Assembly (NCBI RefSeq): GCF_002843305.1
Contig: NZ_PGSG01000102.1
Coordinates: 1 to 52,691, forward strand
DNA from: Streptomyces barkulensis
Lineage (GTDB): Bacteria > Actinomycetota > Actinomycetes > Streptomycetales > Streptomycetaceae
Direction of reading: 5' to 3'
Length of the DNA stretch: 52,691 nt
Of the stretch, positions 7,807 to 16,308 are shown in pieces (the stretch's first letter is position 1; the number at the start of each line of letters is the position of its first letter). The translations under genes and the position numbers were made by a program. The notes under the pieces are model-generated. The model did not search any database. It was not told where the DNA came from and saw nothing but the letters and a program-made list of their open reading frames with translations.

Positions 7807-9218
7807 GCACCGCTCTGCGGAACCTGTCGGAGCGCCTGGCCGCACCGGCCGCCCGCAGCCCTCGCGTCCTGCTGGTGGCCTGTCCCGGGGCCACGGCCGT
7901 ACGGCTGGCGGCGGAGGCGGCCGTGGCCGGGCTCGGCGGCCGTCCGGCCGGCTCGCCCGCGGAGGCGGACGTCCTGCTCGTGGCGGGAGAACCGTCCGAG
8001 GAGATGCGGGCCGCCGTCGACACGGTGTGGGGACAGATGCCGGAACCGCGCGTGCGGGGGGAGGTGTCGCGGCCCCGGGACGCCGGGGCGGTACTGCGCG
8101 GCCTCCTGCCCGCGCTCACCGGCCCGGGGCAGGAGGCGGAGGCCGCGCGGCGGGACGACGAGTGGGGGATGAGTGGAGGAGAGGACGGCCACGGCGGGCA
8201 CGGTGGCGGTGGTCACGAGGGCGGCCACGAAGGCCACGGTGGTGGTCACGAGGGCGGTCACGAAGGCCACGGTGAACACGGGGGTGGTGACGGCGGTGGT
8301 CACGGAGACCACGGCGGGATGCGGATGCCCGGCGGACTGATGATGGCCGACCGCGCCGAGGACCGCGACGGCCTGAAACTGGACGTGCTGCACGTACCGC
8401 TGGGGCCGGTGCTGCCCGGCTGGCCCGCCGGTCTGGTCGTCGACACCGTCCTGCAGGGGGACGTCGTACAGCGGGCCGGGGGCCGGGCGCTCCCCTTCGC
8501 TGGGCCGGGCGGTCCGCCGTTCTGGCAGGCCGACGGCGATCACCCCGTGCCTCCCGGGGCCCGTACGGCCGCCTGTCATCTGGACTCGCTGGGACGGCTG
8601 CTCACTCTGGCCGAATGGGAGGACGCCGCGGCCGGGGCCCGCCGACTGCGCGACCGGCTGCTCGCGGGCGAGCCGGCGGAGGCGGTCCGCACGGACTTCG
8701 GACCGTGGCGGCGGCGGGTGGAGCGCTCGCGCACGCTGCGGTGGGCGACGGACGGCATCGGCGTGCTCACCCCGGCCGACGCGGTACGGCTGGGTGTGAG
8801 CGGTCCCGCCGTACGGTCCCGGCCGCCCCATGACGCGACCGCGCGGTGGCTGCGGTGGCTGGCGGAGACGGACGAGGCGCTGGCCGGTGGGCAGGCGCCC
8901 GGCGGAGGCCCGCGCGGCCACCGGGCCCCGGACGGCTCCCCGCCCTCGCGCGGTCTGCTGGACGCGGCCGTCGAGCTGATGCCGGGTCTGGAGCTGTTCA
9001 CCGCCCGGCTGCTGGTGGCGAGCCTCGACCCCGACCCGGACGAGCTGGCCGGGCCGGAGCACGGGTCGGAGCACGGGGAGGACGAGGCGCGGGGCGAGGG
9101 GACGGAGGAGGGCTCGCACCGGGACCACCACGGCAGCGGCGGGCACGGCAGCGGCGAGCACGGCCACGACGGGCACGGCCACGACGGGCACGGCAGCGGC
9201 GGGGGTGGTGAGCGGTGA
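7797..9218 (+). CDS. His-rich protein in the nuoB-C-D position of a partial complex I operon
   Basis: 473 residues. Residues 20-110 look like a NuoB-type fold (RVLLVACPGATA, then ADVLLVAGEPS), but the 4Fe-4S cysteines of NuoB are absent. Residues about 130-180 are a Gly/His run (repeated GGHEGGHEGH) coded by a 33-bp tandem repeat. A middle part with MPGGLMMADRAEDRDG and PLGPVLPGWPAGLVV recalls the large NuoD/hydrogenase-like subunit only faintly. The C-terminal 50 residues are again His-rich (GEHGHDGHGHDGH). It overlaps nuoA by 10 bp and nuoH by 4, so it is part of the operon. I infer a metal-binding linker protein that replaces the Fe-S hydrophilic arm; a role as nickel or copper store is equally possible. 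Confidence 0.8.
   Translation: MGLSTALRNLSERLAAPAARSPRVLLVACPGATAVRLAAEAAVAGLGGRPAGSPAEADVLLVAGEPSEEMRAAVDTVWGQMPEPRVRGEVSRPRDAGAVLRGLLPALTGPGQEAEAARRDDEWGMSGGEDGHGGHGGGGHEGGHEGHGGGHEGGHEGHGEHGGGDGGGHGDHGGMRMPGGLMMADRAEDRDGLKLDVLHVPLGPVLPGWPAGLVVDTVLQGDVVQRAGGRALPFAGPGGPPFWQADGDHPVPPGARTAACHLDSLGRLLTLAEWEDAAAGARRLRDRLLAGEPAEAVRTDFGPWRRRVERSRTLRWATDGIGVLTPADAVRLGVSGPAVRSRPPHDATARWLRWLAETDEALAGGQAPGGGPRGHRAPDGSPPSRGLLDAAVELMPGLELFTARLLVASLDPDPDELAGPEHGSEHGEDEARGEGTEEGSHRDHHGSGGHGSGEHGHDGHGHDGHGSGGGGER
8208..8273 (+). repeat. 33-bp tandem repeat coding His-Gly-Glu units
   Basis: Two adjacent 33-bp units beginning GGTGGTCACGAGGGCGG, in frame and nearly identical, giving GGHEGGHEGHG twice. Repeat-number change here would alter the length of a metal-ligand run without shifting frame. 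Confidence 0.85.
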
Positions 9219-10168
9219 CCGTCACCGGAGCACCGGTGTGGGCGGTGGTGCCCGCGGCCGGGGTGCTGCTGGCGATGGCGCTGGCCGCCGCCGTGCTCGA
9301 CGCCCTCCTCGGCACGGCCGGGACCGGCGGAGGCGGCGGAACCGCAGCGGCGGCTCGCGGCCGGAGGTGGTCCCGCCCGCTGACCGAGTCGGCGCGGCTG
9401 ATGCGGCAGCGCGGCCGGACCACGGTGGCGCCGGACCGGCTGCTGTGGCGGATCGGCACGGCCGGACCGCTGGTGGCGGCCCTGCTGATGGCGGCGGTGG
9501 TGCCCGTGGGCGGGACGGTGGTGGCCGACCTGCCGGTGGGCATCGTCTGGTTCAACGCGGTGGACGTCACCCTCTGGGCGGTGGTGTGGCTGGCGGGCTG
9601 GGGGCCGAACAGCGTGTATCCGCTGGTGGGCGGTTACCGGTTCGTCGCCCAGGCGCTCGGTTACGAGCTGCCGCTGATGTTCGCGCTGACCGCGCCCGCG
9701 GTGGCGGCGCGGAGCCTGAGCGTGGGCGAGGTGGTCCAGGCCCAGCGGGGGCTGTGGTTCGCGGTGTGGATGCCGGTGGCGTTCGTGGTGTTCCTGGGGG
9801 CTGTGGCCGCCTTCGGCATGTGGGGGCCGTTCTCCTCCCCGGTGGGCCGTGACGCGGCCGGGGGAGTGCTGGCGGAGGCGGCCGGGGTGGACCGGCTGCT
9901 GCTGCTGGCCGGGCGGTACGCGCTGCCGGCGGCCGGGTCGGGGATGGCGGTCGCGCTGTTCCTGGGCGGCGGCGCGGGGCCGTGGCTGCCGGGCTGGCTG
10001 TGGTCGCTGATCAAGACGCTGGCCGTTCTCGCGCTGCTGGTGGTGCTTCGGCGCCGGCTGCCGGTGCTCAGCCCCGAGCGGATCGCCCGGATCGGCTGGC
10101 TGGTGGCGCTTCCTGCGGTGCTGCTGCAGGTCCTGGTTGTGTCCGCCGTCGTGGTGGCGAAGGGGTGA
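9215..10168 (+). CDS. nuoH: NADH-quinone oxidoreductase subunit H paralogue
   Basis: 317 residues with about eight membrane helices. It has the NuoH-type loop GGYRFVAQALGYELPL (about residue 140), which in complex I lines the quinone chamber. Shorter than typical actinobacterial NuoH (over 400) because the C-terminal extension is absent. GTG 9215 overlaps the preceding stop. The next gene begins 6 bp later and is nuoJ, so nuoI (the two-cluster ferredoxin subunit that normally follows nuoH) is missing. Confidence 0.9.
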   Translation: MTVTGAPVWAVVPAAGVLLAMALAAAVLDALLGTAGTGGGGGTAAAARGRRWSRPLTESARLMRQRGRTTVAPDRLLWRIGTAGPLVAALLMAAVVPVGGTVVADLPVGIVWFNAVDVTLWAVVWLAGWGPNSVYPLVGGYRFVAQALGYELPLMFALTAPAVAARSLSVGEVVQAQRGLWFAVWMPVAFVVFLGAVAAFGMWGPFSSPVGRDAAGGVLAEAAGVDRLLLLAGRYALPAAGSGMAVALFLGGGAGPWLPGWLWSLIKTLAVLALLVVLRRRLPVLSPERIARIGWLVALPAVLLQVLVVSAVVVAKG

Positions 10169-10174
10169 GGTGAG

Positions 10175-10825
10175 GTGCAGACCGCGCTGTTCTGTGTGCT
10201 GGCGGTGGTGGCCGTCGCGTCGGGTGTCGCGGTGTTCACGGTGGACTCCATGGCCCGGGCCACCTACGCCCTGGCCCTGTCGTTCGTCGCCGCCGGTGTC
10301 TCGCTGCTGCTGCTGGACCTGGCCTATCTCGGTGTGGTGACGATCCTGATGATGGTCATGGAGATGGCGATCATGGCTGTCTTCATGGTCATGTTCATGA
10401 TGAACCCGGCCGGTCTCATGCCGATGTCGATGCTGCACAACAAGCGCGGAGCGGTGGTCATCTCCGGCGGGGTCTTCCTGGCCCTGGGCGCTGTCGCGCT
10501 GCTCGTCCCGTGGCCGGAGCGGCGCGGCACCGCGCCCGCCGATCCGACCCGGGCGGCGGGCGAGGCGATCATGGGCTCGAAGATGCTGGTGATGACCGGT
10601 GTCGGCGCGGTGCTGTTCACCACCATCGTGTCGGCCCTCGTCCTGGCCGTCTCCCGCGGCCGGTACGGCGACGACGAGGGCGCGCAGGACGGGCACCGCG
10701 AAGACCGTGGCCCGCACGGCGGCCACGGCGACGGACACGACACGGATGCCGGCCATACCGATCACGCCGATCACGCCGGCCACGGCACGCACACCTCCCC
10801 CTCGCCGCAGGGGGGCGCCGCATGA
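10175..10825 (+). CDS. nuoJ: NADH-quinone oxidoreductase subunit J paralogue with His-rich tail
   Basis: 216 residues. Five membrane helices with the NuoJ pattern (ATYALALSFVAAGVSLLLLD; VVTILMMVMEMAIMAVFMV). The last about 45 residues are unlike ordinary NuoJ: an Asp/His-rich cytoplasmic tail (HGGHGDGHDTDAGHTDH) that echoes the His-rich runs of the protein at 7797. GTG start at 10175; the stop overlaps the nuoK start by four bases. The tail suggests metal binding or contact with the His-rich partner. Confidence 0.9.
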   Translation: MQTALFCVLAVVAVASGVAVFTVDSMARATYALALSFVAAGVSLLLLDLAYLGVVTILMMVMEMAIMAVFMVMFMMNPAGLMPMSMLHNKRGAVVISGGVFLALGAVALLVPWPERRGTAPADPTRAAGEAIMGSKMLVMTGVGAVLFTTIVSALVLAVSRGRYGDDEGAQDGHREDRGPHGGHGDGHDTDAGHTDHADHAGHGTHTSPSPQGGAA

Positions 10826-11127
10826 CGCTGGAACTGTTCCTGCTGCTGGCCTCGGCCCTGTTCGCCGTCGGGGTGTACGGGGCGCTGAGCCAGCAGTCCG
10901 TGGTGATGGTGATGATGGGCCTGGAACTGATGGTCAACGGCGTCATCGTGGCGGCGGCCGCCTTCTGGTACTTCCTCGCCCCGGCGGCCCCGGACGGACA
11001 GGTCCTGGTGCTGGTGGTCATCGCGGCCATGACCGTCGACATGGCCATGGGCTTCGCCGTGGTGACACTGCTGTTCCGCGCGAGGGACGCCGACATGACC
11101 GACATGGCCGCGGAGCTGAAACGGTGA
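10822..11127 (+). CDS. nuoK: NADH-quinone oxidoreductase subunit K paralogue
   Basis: 101 residues and three membrane helices, normal length. The conserved membrane Glu of the family is present in MMGLELMVNGV (about residue 36), and a second acidic residue in MTVDMAMGFAVV replaces the usual Glu with Asp. Overlaps nuoJ and nuoL by four bases each (ATGA/GTGA), so translation is coupled. Confidence 0.93.
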   Translation: MTLELFLLLASALFAVGVYGALSQQSVVMVMMGLELMVNGVIVAAAAFWYFLAPAAPDGQVLVLVVIAAMTVDMAMGFAVVTLLFRARDADMTDMAAELKR

Positions 11128-13025
11128 GCGGGCCGAGCGCGCTGCTGTGGTCCCTGGTGCTGCTGCCCGCCGCGACCGGAGGCGTCCTCGCCCTGTCCGG
11201 CGGCGGACGCCGCACCGCCGGGACGTACGACCGGCCCGGCGGCACCGGCCGTGCCGCGCCCGCCGTCGCGGTGGCCGTCGCGGCGGTCACCCTCGCCCTG
11301 GCGGTCGCCGCCGCCCTCGTCCGGCCCACCGCGCGGGCCGGTTTCGTGGCGGGCGGGCCGCTGGAGCTGGCGGTGGACGGGCTGTCGGCCGCGGTGGTCG
11401 TGACGGTGGCGGCGGTCGGTCTGCTCGTACTGGTCTTCGCCGCGGGCGGCATCCGCGCCGAGCGGCCCCGCTTCTTCGGCCTGATGCTGCTGTTCGTCGC
11501 CGCCGTCCTGGTCACCGCCACCGCCACCACCCTGACCGCCCTGCTGCTGGCCTGGGAGGTGATGGGCGCCACCTCCTACGCGCTGATCGCCTTCCGCTGG
11601 CGCGAGGACGCCCCCGCGGCGGCCGGGACGACCGCCTTCCTCACCACCCGCGCGGGCGATCTCGGGCTGTACCTGGCGGCGGGCGCCGCCCTCGCCGCCC
11701 CGGCCGGGGAAGCCGGCGCCGGCGACCGGCTCGCCCTGGACGCCCTGGCAGGCCTGGACGGCGCCTGGCCGCACCTGGCCGCCGCCGGGGTGCTGTTGGC
11801 CGCCTTCGGCAAGGCCGCCCAACTGCCCTTCTCCTTCTGGCTGTCGAAGGCGATGCTCGGCCCGAGCCCGGTCAGCGCCCTGCTCCACTCGGCCGCCATG
11901 GTGGCCATGGGCGGCTATCTGCTGCTGCGGCTGCGCCCGCTGCTGGAGTCCGCCGGCTGGGCGTCCGGCGCCGCCGCCTGGGGAGGTGCGCTCACCGCGC
12001 TCGCCCTGGGCGCGGTCGCCCTGGCCCAGCGGGACCTCAAACAGCTCCTGGCCGCGTCCACCGCCGCCCAGCTCGGCTTCGTCGTGCTGGCAGCCGGAGC
12101 CGGGAGCGTCGCGGGCGGCACCGCCCACCTCGTCGCCCACGCGGCCGTCAAGTCGCTGCTCTTCCTGGCCGCCGGGGTGTGGCTGGCCACGCTGGGCACC
12201 GAGGACCTGGGCGCCCTGCGCGGGGCCGCCCGCCGGGACCGGGCGACCGGTCTGCCGTTCGTGGTGGGCGCGCTCGCCCTGGCAGGGGTGCCGCCGCTGT
12301 CTCTGTGGGCCACCAAGGACGAGATCCTGGCCGCCGTGGACTCCCCGGCCCTGTACGGGGTGGTGCTGGCCGCCGCCGTCCTGTCGGCCCTGTACGCGGG
12401 CAAGGCGATCGGCCTGCTGCTGGGACCGGGCCCCGAACCGCCCGCCACGGCCGGACGGAAACCGGGGGGAGGGATCTCCGGCCCGCTTCGGAACGCACCC
12501 CTGATCCTCCTCGCCGCCGGAGCCGCCGTGCTCGGCGCCCTGGCCCTGCCGCCGCTGGCCGGAGAGCTGAAACGGGCGGTCGGGGCGCCCGGTGAGCCCT
12601 CGGCCGGCGCGGCCACCATGGTCGCCACCGCCGTACTCGCCCTGGCCGCGGCCGCCTTCGCGGCCGTCTCGGCGCCCAGGCTGCCGGAGCCGGCCTGGGC
12701 CCGCGCCTGGCTGTACCTGGAGACGGCCGCGCACACCGTCGCCGTACGCTCCGCGCTGGCCGCCGCCCGCGCCCTGGCCCGGTTCGACGACAGCGTGCTG
12801 GACCGAGCCGTCACGGGGACCGCCGCGGGGGTGCGGCGCCTGGCCTCGTGGGCGTCGGCAGCCGACCGCTCGGGGGTGGACCGGGCCGTCCGGGGCGTCG
12901 CCGACGGCGCCCGGTATCTGGGCGAGCTGGCGCGCCGCCCGCAGACCGGACAGCTCCACCAGTACTACGCCCAGGCCCTGGTCCTGCTGACCGCGGCCGC
13001 CGTCCTGCTCCTGTTGCTGAGGTGA
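11124..13025 (+). CDS. nuoL: NADH-quinone oxidoreductase subunit L paralogue
   Basis: 633 residues, antiporter-like proton-pumping subunit. Key signatures: LLAWEVMGATSYALI with the helix-5 Glu (about residue 150), FGKAAQLPFSFWLSKAM with the pump Lys (about 230), LLHSAAMVAMGGYLL (about 255) and AQRDLKQLLAASTAAQLGF with the helix-12 Lys (about 300). So the residues needed for ion transfer appear intact. GTG start overlaps nuoK; nuoM starts 2 bp after the stop. Confidence 0.93.
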   Translation: MSGPSALLWSLVLLPAATGGVLALSGGGRRTAGTYDRPGGTGRAAPAVAVAVAAVTLALAVAAALVRPTARAGFVAGGPLELAVDGLSAAVVVTVAAVGLLVLVFAAGGIRAERPRFFGLMLLFVAAVLVTATATTLTALLLAWEVMGATSYALIAFRWREDAPAAAGTTAFLTTRAGDLGLYLAAGAALAAPAGEAGAGDRLALDALAGLDGAWPHLAAAGVLLAAFGKAAQLPFSFWLSKAMLGPSPVSALLHSAAMVAMGGYLLLRLRPLLESAGWASGAAAWGGALTALALGAVALAQRDLKQLLAASTAAQLGFVVLAAGAGSVAGGTAHLVAHAAVKSLLFLAAGVWLATLGTEDLGALRGAARRDRATGLPFVVGALALAGVPPLSLWATKDEILAAVDSPALYGVVLAAAVLSALYAGKAIGLLLGPGPEPPATAGRKPGGGISGPLRNAPLILLAAGAAVLGALALPPLAGELKRAVGAPGEPSAGAATMVATAVLALAAAAFAAVSAPRLPEPAWARAWLYLETAAHTVAVRSALAAARALARFDDSVLDRAVTGTAAGVRRLASWASAADRSGVDRAVRGVADGARYLGELARRPQTGQLHQYYAQALVLLTAAAVLLLLLR

Positions 13026-13027
13026 GC

Positions 13028-14524
13028 ATGCTCTCGCTGACCGTCTTCCTGCCGCTGGCCGCCGCCCTGGTCCTGTCGGCCCGGCGCGGCCTGCCCGACG
13101 CGGCCGTGCGGTGGCTGTGGGTGGCGGTCTCGGCAGCGGAACTGGGCCTGGTGGCCGCGCTGTGGGCCACCTACGACGGCCCGGGCATCGGCCACGAGAC
13201 CGACCGGCCGTGGATCCCCGGCGCGGGCGCGGGCTACCACATCGGCGTCGACGGGCTGTCCCTGCCGCTGCTCGCCCTGACCGCCACCGTCTTCCTCGCC
13301 TGCGCGGTGTACTCGCTGCGGGACGGCCGCGCACAACACGGCATCCGCCGCTTCGCCGCCCTCTTCCTGGCCCTTGAGACCACCTGCCTGGGCCTGTTCG
13401 CCGCCCTGGACCTGATCCTGTTCTTCCTCTTCTTCGACCTGTCCATCGTCGGCATGTACCTCGTCATCGCCGGCTGGGGGCACGGGGAGCAGGCCGCCCG
13501 CTCGGCGCTGAAGTTCTTCCTCTACACCTTCGTCGGCTCCCTCGCGCTGCTGCTGGGCTTCATCGGCCTGTACGCGGCCTCCGACCCGCACACCTTCGAC
13601 ATCACCGAACTGACCGCCGACCCGCCGCTCCAGGGCGGCGGTGCGGCGGGCCCGCTGGTGCTGCTGGCCATCGCGGTCGGACTGGCGGTCAAGACCCCCA
13701 CCTTCCCCTTCCACACCTGGCTGCCCCCGGCCCACACCGACGCGCCCGCCGCCGGGTCGGCCGTACTGGCGGCGGTCCTGCTGAAGATGGGCACCTACGG
13801 CTTCGTGCGCATCGCCATGCCGATCCTGCCGGAGGACTGGCGCACCTACGCGATGGTCTTCGTCGCCGTCGGCGTCGTCTCCGTCCTCTACGGAGCCCTG
13901 GTCGCCCTGGCGCAGAGCGACTTCAAACGGATGGTCGCCTACACCAGCGTCAACCACATGGGCTACATCCTGCTGGCCCTGGGCGCGGCCGGAATGGTCG
14001 CCGGCACCGACGAGGCCGCCCGCTCCACGGCCGTGACCGGGGCGGTGGTCCAGATGGTCAGTCACGGACTGATCACCGGGGCCCTGTTCCTGCTGGCCGG
14101 GGTGCTGATGGAACGCGGCGGCACCTATGAGATGGACGCCTGGGGCGGGCTGGCCGGACCCATGCCGCGGTTCGCCGCACTGACGGCCGTCGCCGCCTTC
14201 GCGAGTCTGGGCCTGCCCGGCTTCAGCGGTTTCGTCGCCGAGTTCCAGATCTTCGCCGGGAGCCTGGGGGCCGTACCGGTGGCCACCGCCCTGGCGCTGC
14301 TGGGCATCCTGGTCACCGCCGGGCTGTTCCTGTGGGCGCTGCACCGGCTCCTCCTGGGGGTCCGGCGCGAACCGAGGCCGGTCGGCGCGGACCTGCGCCC
14401 GGCCGAACTGCTGTCCGTGGCACCGCTGCTGGCGCTGTCCCTGCTCATCGGCGTCCTGCCCCGGTGGCTGCTGGACACGGTCGAGCCCGCCGCCCGCACG
14501 GTCGTCGACCTGGTCTCCCGGTGA
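13028..14524 (+). CDS. nuoM: NADH-quinone oxidoreductase subunit M paralogue
   Basis: 498 residues, about 14 membrane helices. NuoM signatures: FDLSIVGMYLVIAGWG, AVKTPTFPFHTWLPPAHT with the pump Lys and HTWLP motif (about residue 225), and AQSDFKRMVAYTSVNHMGY (about 300). In the helix-5 region the usual WE pair reads FDLS, so the typical Glu is an Asp. Second of the three antiporter-type subunits in the operon. Confidence 0.93.
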   Translation: MLSLTVFLPLAAALVLSARRGLPDAAVRWLWVAVSAAELGLVAALWATYDGPGIGHETDRPWIPGAGAGYHIGVDGLSLPLLALTATVFLACAVYSLRDGRAQHGIRRFAALFLALETTCLGLFAALDLILFFLFFDLSIVGMYLVIAGWGHGEQAARSALKFFLYTFVGSLALLLGFIGLYAASDPHTFDITELTADPPLQGGGAAGPLVLLAIAVGLAVKTPTFPFHTWLPPAHTDAPAAGSAVLAAVLLKMGTYGFVRIAMPILPEDWRTYAMVFVAVGVVSVLYGALVALAQSDFKRMVAYTSVNHMGYILLALGAAGMVAGTDEAARSTAVTGAVVQMVSHGLITGALFLLAGVLMERGGTYEMDAWGGLAGPMPRFAALTAVAAFASLGLPGFSGFVAEFQIFAGSLGAVPVATALALLGILVTAGLFLWALHRLLLGVRREPRPVGADLRPAELLSVAPLLALSLLIGVLPRWLLDTVEPAARTVVDLVSR

Positions 14525-14575
14525 GCGGCGTGGAGCGGGCGGGATCCTCGGGCAGGGCGCTCCGGGAAGGCGACG

Positions 14576-16054
14576 GTGACTGACATGCACAAAGAACCGC
14601 TGGCCCTCCTCCCGGAGATCCTGCTGCTGCTCGGCGCCGTCGCCGCGCTGCTGGCCGGCTCCTTCCTGCCGCGCCGTCGCCAGTGGGCCGCCCGCGCCGG
14701 GGCCGCCGCCGCGCTCGCGGCCTCCCTGGCCGCCGCGGTGGTCCTCGCGCCCGGGGACGACCGCACCGTCTACGCCGGCACCTACGCGCTGGACGGCGCC
14801 ACCGACGCGGTCCGCGTCATCGTCCCCGCCGCGGCCCTGACCGTCCTGGCACTGGCTTCGGGGCGGGTGCGCGGCGACCGGCGGGAGACCGAGTTCTGCG
14901 TCCTGGTGCTGCTCGGCTCGCTCGGCGCCGTGCTCCTGGCGGGCACCTCCGACCTGCTGCTGCTGGCCGTCGCCTACCTGCTGGCCTCCATCCCCCTGTA
15001 CGCACTGGCCGGCTGGGGGCGCGACGCGCGCGGAGCCGAGGCCGCCCTCAAGCTCTACCTGCTCGGTGTGCTGCTGGGCATCACCATGCTGCTGGGCACC
15101 GCCGTCCTGTACGGGCTGGGCGGCGCCACCGACTACGCGGCCCTGGCCGACGGGCTCCCCGGCGCGCCCAAAGCCGCTCTGGCGGTGGGGACGGTGGCGC
15201 TGCTGGCCGGTCCGCTGTTCAAGGCCGGTGCCGTCCCCGCCCACTTCTGGGTGCCCGACGCCGCGTCGGGGGCGACGGTGCCGGCCGCCGCGTTCCTCAC
15301 CACGGTTCCCAAGATCGGCGCGCTGGTCGCCCTGTACCGGGTGCTCACCGTCCTTCCCGAACAGGCCCTGCAGTGGCGGGTGCTGCTGGCCGTTCTGGCG
15401 GTGGCGACCATGACGCTGGGCAACCTCGCCGCCTTCGCCCAGAGGGACCCGCTGCGGCTGCTGGGCTACTCCACCATCAGCCAGGCCGGCTATCTGCTGA
15501 TGGCGGTCGCCGTCGCGGGGCGCGCCGAAGCCCTGCGCTCCCTGCTGCTCTACCTCGCGGCCTACGCCGTCACCAACCTCGGCGCGTTCGCCGTGGCCGC
15601 CGCGCTGCCCACCTCGCGCACCCTGGAGGCTTACCGCGGTCTGGGGCGGCGCCGGCCCCTGCTCGCCGCCGCGCTCACCGTCTGCCTCCTGGGCCTGGTG
15701 GGCACCCCGCCCACGGCGGTGTTCATGGGCAAGCTGACAATCTTCTCCGCCACCTGGGACGGGGGCATGGCCTGGCTGGCCGTCGTCGCCGCCGTCAACA
15801 CCGTCGCCAGCCTCTTCTACTACCTGCGCTGGATCGCGCCGGCCCTGTCCATTCGCGGGCCCGGCCCGTCCCCGCGGGACGCCGGGCCGTCCGGAGGGAA
15901 CGGGCGACAGCGGGAGGCGACGGCGGCCACCGCCGGGCCCGGGCCCGAGCGCTGGGCGGCGGGCACGGCGGTGACCGCCGCCTCGGCCACCCTGGTGCTC
16001 GGCGCCGGCGCGGGATGGGTGCTCGGCGCCCTCTCCGACACCCTCGTACGGTGA
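14576..16054 (+). CDS. nuoN: NADH-quinone oxidoreductase subunit N paralogue
   Basis: 492 residues. Third antiporter-like subunit: FKAGAVPAHFWVPDA (pump Lys and HFWVPD motif, about residue 215) and AQRDPLRLLGYSTISQAGYLL (about 290). The GTG at 14576 has GGGAAGG upstream; an alternative ATG is at 14585. A 51-bp gap separates it from nuoM, and it is the last gene of the operon. Residues about 425-450 form a hydrophilic Gly/Arg-rich insert before the last helix. Confidence 0.92.
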   Translation: MTDMHKEPLALLPEILLLLGAVAALLAGSFLPRRRQWAARAGAAAALAASLAAAVVLAPGDDRTVYAGTYALDGATDAVRVIVPAAALTVLALASGRVRGDRRETEFCVLVLLGSLGAVLLAGTSDLLLLAVAYLLASIPLYALAGWGRDARGAEAALKLYLLGVLLGITMLLGTAVLYGLGGATDYAALADGLPGAPKAALAVGTVALLAGPLFKAGAVPAHFWVPDAASGATVPAAAFLTTVPKIGALVALYRVLTVLPEQALQWRVLLAVLAVATMTLGNLAAFAQRDPLRLLGYSTISQAGYLLMAVAVAGRAEALRSLLLYLAAYAVTNLGAFAVAAALPTSRTLEAYRGLGRRRPLLAAALTVCLLGLVGTPPTAVFMGKLTIFSATWDGGMAWLAVVAAVNTVASLFYYLRWIAPALSIRGPGPSPRDAGPSGGNGRQREATAATAGPGPERWAAGTAVTAASATLVLGAGAGWVLGALSDTLVR

Positions 16055-16075
16055 GGCCGCCGCAAGGGGGCGGCC
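16055..16075 (+). terminator. Short hairpin after nuoN
   Basis: GGCCGCC and GGCGGCC arms around a 7-base loop directly after the stop, in a G/C-only context. A weak candidate for the operon's end; the downstream gene has its own regulatory region. Confidence 0.4.
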
Positions 16076-16244
16076 GGGGCGGCCGGGGCGGCTCGGCGGC
16101 TTAGAGGACGGCGGGCCCATGCCGCAGCGGGCGCCCCGGAACGGGGATCCGCCGCCCTGCCGGGCACGGGCGCGCCCAGGGGGCGCTTCTTCACCCGTTC
16201 GCATCCTCCGGGAGGGATTTTTCCGCGACCGGACTGGCCAACGC

Positions 16245-16261
16245 ATACCCCTAGGGGGTAC
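16245..16261. promoter_or_regulatory. CsoR-type copper operator upstream of the MFS gene
   Basis: ATACCCCTAGGGGGTAC, nearly identical to the two boxes at 1825 and 1906, 48 bp before the start of the 16309 gene. A second, imperfect copy (ATACCCCCCTCCCGTAT) lies at 16281-16297, abutting the ribosome site. This ties the transporter to the same copper-sensing regulon as copZ-copA. Confidence 0.75.
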
Positions 16262-16308
16262 CTTTTCGGTGCTCGGATACATACCCCCCTCCCGTATAGG
16301 AGTATGTG

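Noticed and set aside
8200..8290. Short regularly spaced repeats, considered as a CRISPR.
   Set aside because: They are in-frame 33-bp units within a protein gene and code His-Gly-Glu runs; spacers are absent.
7797..9218. Considered as a hydrogenase large subunit.
   Set aside because: No paired CxxC nickel-binding motifs at either end; only vague similarity in the middle.
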